DNA from: CAYVQZ01 sp964453435
GTDB lineage: Bacteria > Abyssobacteria > SURF-5
Length of the DNA stretch: 64,000 bases
Reading direction: 5' to 3'
NCBI GenBank assembly: GCA_964453435.1
Contig: CAYVQZ010000019.1
Span: 9,176-73,175 of the forward strand
A program made the position numbers and the translations under genes. This document shows positions 59,573-64,000 of this stretch, piece after piece (positions within the stretch are counted from its first letter, which is position 1; every line of letters starts with the position of its first letter). Below the pieces are notes generated by a model, which was not told the origin of the DNA, ran no database searches, and saw nothing but the letters and a program-made list of their open reading frames with translations.

Positions 59573-60823
59573 TCAGTTGTCCACCGGAAGAGACAGAACG
59601 AAGACCGCTCCGCCCTGGGGAGCATTGGAGACCGTTATCTGTCCCCGATGGGCTTCGACAATCTTCGAAGCGATGGCAAGTCCCAAGCCGGTTCCTTTTT
59701 CCTTCCTCGTGTAAAACGGATTAAAGATGAGCGGCATTTCATTCTCCGCAATGCCGGGTCCCGTATCCTTCACCGCGATTTCCACCCAGGTCCCGTTCTG
59801 GTGGTTCCCAAGCATCTTCTTTGCGGCGGGTGGCATGGAGCGCCTGCGGCTGGTGACACTGAGCTTTCCGCCCTGCGGCATTGCCTGAACGGCGTTAATA
59901 ATGACGTTGAGAAACGCTCGCCGCAACTGCTCCCCGTCGCCCCAGACCGCCAACCCCCGCATACCAAGCCGCTTTTGCAGTTTGATTCCCGATTTTCTGA
60001 TGTCGTCGGCGACGAAGGCCAGCGCGCTGTTGACCAACGCGGCGGGCTCAATGCGTTGAAGGTCCAGTTTCACGGGACGAGTAAACATGAGTAATTCAGT
60101 CACGACCGAATTGAGGCTGCGTGCTCCCTCCTGGATTTTAGTGACCAGTTTCATTCGAGGGTCTCCGGAATCGAAATCGCGCGCAAGCAACGATGCGAAT
60201 CCCTCGATTCCGCCCAGGGGATTGCGGATTTCATGAGCGACTGTCGCGGCCATTTGACCCAAAGCGGCAAGTCTGTCCTGCCGCCTCGCCTGTTCTTCGA
60301 GCTCACGCAATTCTGAAAGGTCCTCGAAAACTTTTACGGCGCCGGTCACGCGTCCTTCGGCATCGCGCGTCAGAGACGCGCTTTCTCTGACCGGAAAAGA
60401 ATTGCGTCCCCTCACCTTCATTTCGCACGCCCTGTAGCGGGCTCCTTCCGCCGTGTCAACGGCAGGCCGGTTCGTGTCAATGCCGAACTTCGTCTCAAAC
60501 ACGTCGTTGAAACGACGACCGATGACCTCATCGCCATCCAAGCCGGTGATTCGCTCGGCGGACTTGTTGAAAGCCGTTATTCGGCCCTGCAAATCCTGGG
60601 CAATGACCCCATTGGTGACACTCTGAAGAATGCTGTTCAGATACTCTTTGATCTCGCTGATTTCGGTAACCTTGCGTTTCAGTTCCCGATTCGTGTTTTC
60701 CAGTTCCCGGTTCAGCGTGCCGAACTTTGCTTGCAGCGCATCGTATGCCTGCTGCAGCTTGACGGTGCTCTCGTTGAATGCGCTGAGCACCTCGGCCAGA
60801 CTTTCGACAGGTTGCACGTTCAT
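59573..60823 (-). CDS. PAS sensor histidine kinase, flagellar type
   Basis: 416 residues, soluble. Coiled coil (20-62), PAS (about 63-175, VIAQDLQGRITAFNKSAERI), HisKA with His 197 in TVAHEIRNPLGG, and HATPase with DTGPGIAENEM and KGTGLGLAIASKIVEAHRG. Pairs with the sigma-54 activator encoded next. Resembles FlrB/FlgS/AtoS-like kinases that read basal-body progress in other bacteria. The start overlaps the FlgN-like gene's stop (ATGA). Confidence 0.92.
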   Translation of the reverse strand: MNVQPVESLAEVLSAFNESTVKLQQAYDALQAKFGTLNRELENTNRELKRKVTEISEIKEYLNSILQSVTNGVIAQDLQGRITAFNKSAERITGLDGDEVIGRRFNDVFETKFGIDTNRPAVDTAEGARYRACEMKVRGRNSFPVRESASLTRDAEGRVTGAVKVFEDLSELRELEEQARRQDRLAALGQMAATVAHEIRNPLGGIEGFASLLARDFDSGDPRMKLVTKIQEGARSLNSVVTELLMFTRPVKLDLQRIEPAALVNSALAFVADDIRKSGIKLQKRLGMRGLAVWGDGEQLRRAFLNVIINAVQAMPQGGKLSVTSRRRSMPPAAKKMLGNHQNGTWVEIAVKDTGPGIAENEMPLIFNPFYTRKEKGTGLGLAIASKIVEAHRGQITVSNAPQGGAVFVLSLPVDN

Positions 60824-61275
60824 CCTGTTTCGTCCATAAATCGGGGATCACAATGAATGTGTCCGCGATAAGTTTGCATGGCTTTCGAGCCGATGCTGAC
60901 CTGGCGGAGTCCTTCTTCCACTTGGTCTTTTGAATCGCCGAGCTTCTGCTGGCTTTCCGACTCAAGTTCCAGGAGTTCTTCCAGGATTTCCCGAATCTCG
61001 TCCACCACGGTCCGCAACTTGGCACGAGTTTCTTCGTTCAAGTCGGCTTTATGATTTTCCCAATGCTGTCGAAGCGGAATTGTAGCCAACTCTATTTCTT
61101 CTATCTCTCTGACAACCTTCTTCTTCTCTTCGAGAAGAATGAGGAACCGGTCGATATTTTGGCCGGCGATCTCCTCGACCTGTCTTTTTGCGAGACCAAG
61201 GAGCGCCCGGTACAGTTCCGCTTGGGCGTTCAGATTATTGTAGAATTCATCGATCTTTTCGGAAAGTTTCACCAT
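60820..61275 (-). CDS. FlgN/FliT-like coiled-coil protein
   Basis: 151 residues from ATG at 61275 with AGGAG five bases upstream; an earlier frame to 61350 lies inside the next gene. Almost all alpha-helical: EFYNNLNAQAELYRALLGLA, QNIDRFLILLEEKKKVVREI, ending in LRQVSIGSKAMQTYRG. This layout is that of FlgN-type chaperones for hook-associated proteins, which share little sequence. Coupled by ATGA to the kinase gene. Call is by architecture and context. Confidence 0.55.
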   Translation of the reverse strand: MVKLSEKIDEFYNNLNAQAELYRALLGLAKRQVEEIAGQNIDRFLILLEEKKKVVREIEEIELATIPLRQHWENHKADLNEETRAKLRTVVDEIREILEELLELESESQQKLGDSKDQVEEGLRQVSIGSKAMQTYRGHIHCDPRFMDETG

Positions 61276-61292
61276 TCTGCTCCTGACAAGCC

Positions 61293-63530
61293 TCAGGTTC
61301 CGGTTGCAAGTTCCATAAGAGCGGTTCGTTGCTCCGCGATTCTTACCCACTCGGAATCATAGTAATCGCTGCGCAATCTGGCATATATCTCCCGCGCGCG
61401 CTGGTGGTCATTCATATGGTAATAGCAATTTCCCTCCTGAAACGTGGCCCAAGCTATCTCGGCATGTGGGAATTGTGGCGCGAGCACTCGAGAGTAGGCC
61501 TCGGCAGCCTCATCGTACCTCAACCGCTCATACAAATATCGAGCCCATTGCAGGACGATGCGGCGCGCCTCGGGAGGCGCCTCCTCCTCGAGGTCTTCGA
61601 TGAGCTTCAAAGTCACGTGAAAGACCTTGGATGCGGCCAGACCGTCTTCCAAAGCTAAATTGGCCTGCATTAACAGTGCCAATGTGGAAAATTTTTCCTG
61701 ACCCGTCCTCATCATGATAGCCTCGTTAATCAGTCGGCGCGATTCCGCCGGCATGCCGAGGGCGAGGAAGGCGCGCGCTTTCAATTCCTTGACGGCGAAA
61801 CTCTCCTCGAGGGAAATATCGGGTTTGGTGACCGAATCCAGTTCATCCAGGCATCGACGAGGCTTATTATCCGCGAGAAACGCTTCCGCTATCTTAACCC
61901 TTACAGCAACCGGACTTGCGCCAGATTCCAGTGAAAGACGAAAGGACTCCACGGCGTCATCGAACATACCAGCGCGCGCAAGGATGTCCCCCTGTTTTTC
62001 ATAGATGACATGGCTTTTCACGGTTGTTGTTCCCACGCCTAAGAGACGGCCAACGGTCTCGTATGCGTCATGAAGCCGGCCATCCTCTGTCTGAACATCG
62101 GCCAGCAACAGAAACGCTTCACCGATAAAGGGGCTCAATTGCCGTTCCCGGGTGAATTCGAGCAGCACCTTCTCCGCGCTTACGTTTTCGCCATTGAGCC
62201 GGTACAATTTTGCAAGCTCCATGAGGAAACTATCCTCGTCCGGAGCAAGTTCGGTTGCAAATTTCATTCTTTTGACGGCTTCCGACAATTTTCCCTGACT
62301 CACATACAATTGAGCAAGTTGACGTTGAGGAGCAGGCTCGCGTGCGGCATAACCCGCGGCCTCCAGATACGAGGTTTCAGCTTCGTCCGCCTTTCCCTTG
62401 GCTTCAAGACTCTTGCCCCTGAGAATCTGCGCCTGCGCAAGACTTCCCGAGTCAGGGAAAAAGGTTGCAATATCGGACGCCACTTTTAACGCCTTATCCG
62501 GCCGCCCCGCTTTCAGGTGGGCGTTTCCGAGAATCAACAGTACATCGACTTGATGTTTCGACAGCGGAGACACTTCAAGCCACTGGTTGCAATAAGTTAT
62601 GGCTTCCTCGTATGAATCGCTCGCCAGGGCGTTTTGAGCAAGCATATGAAGAGCCGCCGCCGAATGAGGCTTGCTCTGTGAGGCTTCAGCGACATCCCTC
62701 AAAACGCGCTCGGCTTCCTCGAACCTTTCGGATTCCTTGAGTGCTCGTGCAAGGAGCAACGCGGAATCGCGAGCGGCAACCGTATCCGGATGTTTCTGCA
62801 GTATCTCCTCAGAAGCCCGAACGGCACCCTTCAAATTTCCTTCATTGAAAAGATTATTTGCAATAAAAAACCCGATGTCGGCCTTCCTTGCGGGGTCGTC
62901 GACCATCCGCAGAGCCTTCTCATACATCTGATTTGATTCGTCGAACAGCCCGTTCCGGGCCAGGCCGCCCCCAATGCGGACATGCACGGAAGGAACGCGC
63001 GAGTCAGTGGGATATTCACTAATGAATCTTTCATATATCTTGCGCGCTTCCTTGTCGGAAACCGAGTGTTCCACGCATTCCGCAAACAACAGAAGCGCAT
63101 CCGCATGCGGGCTTGTCCCGCCCTGTTTCTCGATAAGTTTCCGCAATATTGGCTCAGCTTCGGCATATTCGTTCCCGGCAACAAGATCGCGCGCAAAAAG
63201 GAGGCGCCGTTCATATGAATTCGTGGCGTATTGATATCTCTGTTTGAGCGTCCACTCGTCGCGGCGGGCGTCAAAAAGCCAAAACCCGATGGCAACAATG
63301 AGCGAAGCGGAAACACCGGTAAATATTGCTGTGCGCCCCTTGCCGGCGAAGAACCATTGAATGAATGGCGAAAGCAGTAAGGTGCCGGAAACAAAGACAC
63401 GTCCGAAAATCGAAGACTTGATAGGAACGACCCTGGGCTGTTGCGGGCCACCCGCAGAGTCATCAGGATTTTCGTGGCGCAGAAACCCGAACTCTTCAGT
63501 GGAAGATTTTTCGATAGGCTCTTCGACCAT
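61293..63530 (-). CDS. Membrane-anchored TPR protein heading the flagellar regulatory genes
   Basis: About 745 residues from ATG at 63530 (GTG at 63560 is in frame; neither has a clear ribosome site). A short cytoplasmic part, then two adjacent helices (about 45-60 and 68-90: VSGTLLLSPFIQWFFAGK; AIFTGVSASLIVAIGFWLF), then at least fourteen TPR-like repeats to the end (EAEPILRKLIEKQGG, EEAITYCNQWLEVSPLSKHQ, DAVESFRLSLESGASPVAVR). The repeats would face the periplasm or cytoplasm depending on topology. Role unknown; cotranscription with the FlgN-like/kinase/activator genes (17 bases to the next) suggests a link to motility or envelope assembly. Confidence 0.75.
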   Translation of the reverse strand: MVEEPIEKSSTEEFGFLRHENPDDSAGGPQQPRVVPIKSSIFGRVFVSGTLLLSPFIQWFFAGKGRTAIFTGVSASLIVAIGFWLFDARRDEWTLKQRYQYATNSYERRLLFARDLVAGNEYAEAEPILRKLIEKQGGTSPHADALLLFAECVEHSVSDKEARKIYERFISEYPTDSRVPSVHVRIGGGLARNGLFDESNQMYEKALRMVDDPARKADIGFFIANNLFNEGNLKGAVRASEEILQKHPDTVAARDSALLLARALKESERFEEAERVLRDVAEASQSKPHSAAALHMLAQNALASDSYEEAITYCNQWLEVSPLSKHQVDVLLILGNAHLKAGRPDKALKVASDIATFFPDSGSLAQAQILRGKSLEAKGKADEAETSYLEAAGYAAREPAPQRQLAQLYVSQGKLSEAVKRMKFATELAPDEDSFLMELAKLYRLNGENVSAEKVLLEFTRERQLSPFIGEAFLLLADVQTEDGRLHDAYETVGRLLGVGTTTVKSHVIYEKQGDILARAGMFDDAVESFRLSLESGASPVAVRVKIAEAFLADNKPRRCLDELDSVTKPDISLEESFAVKELKARAFLALGMPAESRRLINEAIMMRTGQEKFSTLALLMQANLALEDGLAASKVFHVTLKLIEDLEEEAPPEARRIVLQWARYLYERLRYDEAAEAYSRVLAPQFPHAEIAWATFQEGNCYYHMNDHQRAREIYARLRSDYYDSEWVRIAEQRTALMELATGT

Positions 63531-63644
63531 ATGGCTAAGGCCCCACGAAACGAAAGACACTCAATGACTCTGTTGCGGAAATCGGAAAAAAGTTCTCTTC
63601 TGCACACAACGTATAGTGCATGAACCAAGTCATTATACTATATG

Positions 63645-63674
63645 ATGTTATCATAGACGAAAAGGTATTGTCAA
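63645..63674 (-). promoter_or_regulatory. Candidate promoter for the TPR/flagellar-regulator genes
   Basis: Minus strand: perfect TTGACA (63674-63669), 18-base spacer, TAACAT (63650-63645), with a further TATAAT close downstream at about 63632-63637. AT-rich context. Confidence 0.45.
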
Positions 63675-63765
63675 GGTTTATTTGGAAAATTTTTCCTACC
63701 GCCGGAAAGCAGGGGTGTGGCTCAATTTAAATCACCTGAGACTTGTATTTGAGAAAGCAAAACGG

Positions 63766-63794
63766 TTGACGACTGGGGTCTGCGGAAATATAAT
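63766..63794 (+). promoter_or_regulatory. Sigma-70-type promoter for cobQ
   Basis: TTGACG (63766-63771), 17-base spacer, perfect TATAAT (63789-63794); predicted transcript start near 63801, about 46 bases before the proposed TTG start. Confidence 0.65.
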
Positions 63795-63846
63795 TTCCTC
63801 TGATAGTTAGCGAACTCAAAGGGAACGACTTAGAAGGGAAAGGCGT

Positions 63847-64000
63847 TTGTCACCTCCGGCACGAACATTGATGGTTCAAGGAACAGGTTCGGACGTCGGA
63901 AAGAGCATTATTGTCGCCGGCCTGTGTCGTGTCTTTCTTCAGGATGGCTTCGAGGTTGCTCCTTTCAAATCACAAAATATGGCGTTGAATTCCTTCGTGA
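63847..64000 (+). CDS. cobQ: Cobyric acid synthase, N-terminal fragment (cut by window edge)
   Basis: Only the first 51 codons are in the window. The proposed TTG at 63847 yields SPPARTLMVQGTGSDVGKS; an ATG at 63871 gives MVQGTGSDVGKS. VQGTGSDVGKS is the ATP-binding loop and PFKSQNMALNSFV the following conserved segment of CobQ/CbiP, which amidates adenosylcobyrinic acid diamide at four positions in vitamin B12 synthesis. Start uncertain; identity is strong. Confidence 0.88.
   Translation, partial: MSPPARTLMVQGTGSDVGKSIIVAGLCRVFLQDGFEVAPFKSQNMALNSFV

Larger units (their letters stand above)
63531..63846. other. Divergent promoter region between the TPR gene and cobQ
   Basis: 316 bases holding back-to-back promoters (63645-63674 minus, 63766-63794 plus). 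No cobalamin-riboswitch core was recognised in it. Confidence 0.55.

Overview
The window is one gene-dense bacterial chromosome segment with moderately high GC. It looks like an uncultured, motile, Gram-negative-type bacterium with a largely anaerobic or flexible energy metabolism. Reasons: a 14-subunit-type NADH dehydrogenase operon, a seven-gene Mrp antiporter operon, an ADP-forming acyl-CoA synthetase subunit, an FmdE-like protein, a glycyl-radical activating enzyme, and a flagellar operon containing flbD, motA/B and the rare TIGR02530-type gene, an arrangement seen outside the enteric bacteria. I cannot fix the phylum from sequence alone. The dispersed intergenic repeats remind me of candidate-phylum genomes, but that is a guess.

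Layout. 0-3 kb: a cytidylate-kinase-like/BON fusion, a membrane protein and a 38-residue membrane peptide, then a repeat-rich gap. 3-8.8 kb: mrpABCDEFG, with overlapping or closely spaced genes. 9-15.5 kb: an alkylglycerone-phosphate-synthase-like flavoprotein, a nitroreductase, a two-domain glycosyltransferase, and a divergent pair of FmdE-like protein and acyl-CoA synthetase beta subunit. 15.8-23 kb: three multi-spanning membrane proteins with C-terminal TPRs plus a polyprenyl-phosphate-sugar synthase-like GT2, probably a surface or protein glycosylation unit. 23-27.5 kb: an orphan glycyl-radical activase, a PAS/GAF histidine kinase and tsaB. 27.5-41.3 kb, all on the minus strand: nuoB-C-D-E, a thiamine-diphosphate enzyme, nuoA-F-G-H-I-J-K-N, a zinc-ribbon TPR protein and a methyltransferase. 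41.4-42 kb: a Nudix hydrolase with its own promoter. 42.1-63.5 kb: a flagellar operon (TPR protein, FlgN-like protein, histidine kinase, sigma-54 activator, flgB-flgC-fliE-F-G-H-I-J-motE-like-fliK-flgD-TIGR02530-flgE-flbD-motA-motB-fliL-fliN-fliO-fliP). The right edge holds the start of cobQ.

How the parts fit. Complex I and Mrp would couple NADH oxidation and ion gradients. MotA/B would use such a gradient for motility, and the kinase/activator pair at the head of the flagellar locus would time it. The most notable points are the absence of nuoL and nuoM from an otherwise complete nuo operon, a thiamine-diphosphate enzyme set inside that operon, the run of GT-C-like/TPR proteins, the absence of fliM, a GSFTHA variant of the sigma-54 contact loop, and a family of inverted intergenic repeats confined to the left 25 kb. 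No rRNA, tRNA, CRISPR array or transposase gene was recognised.
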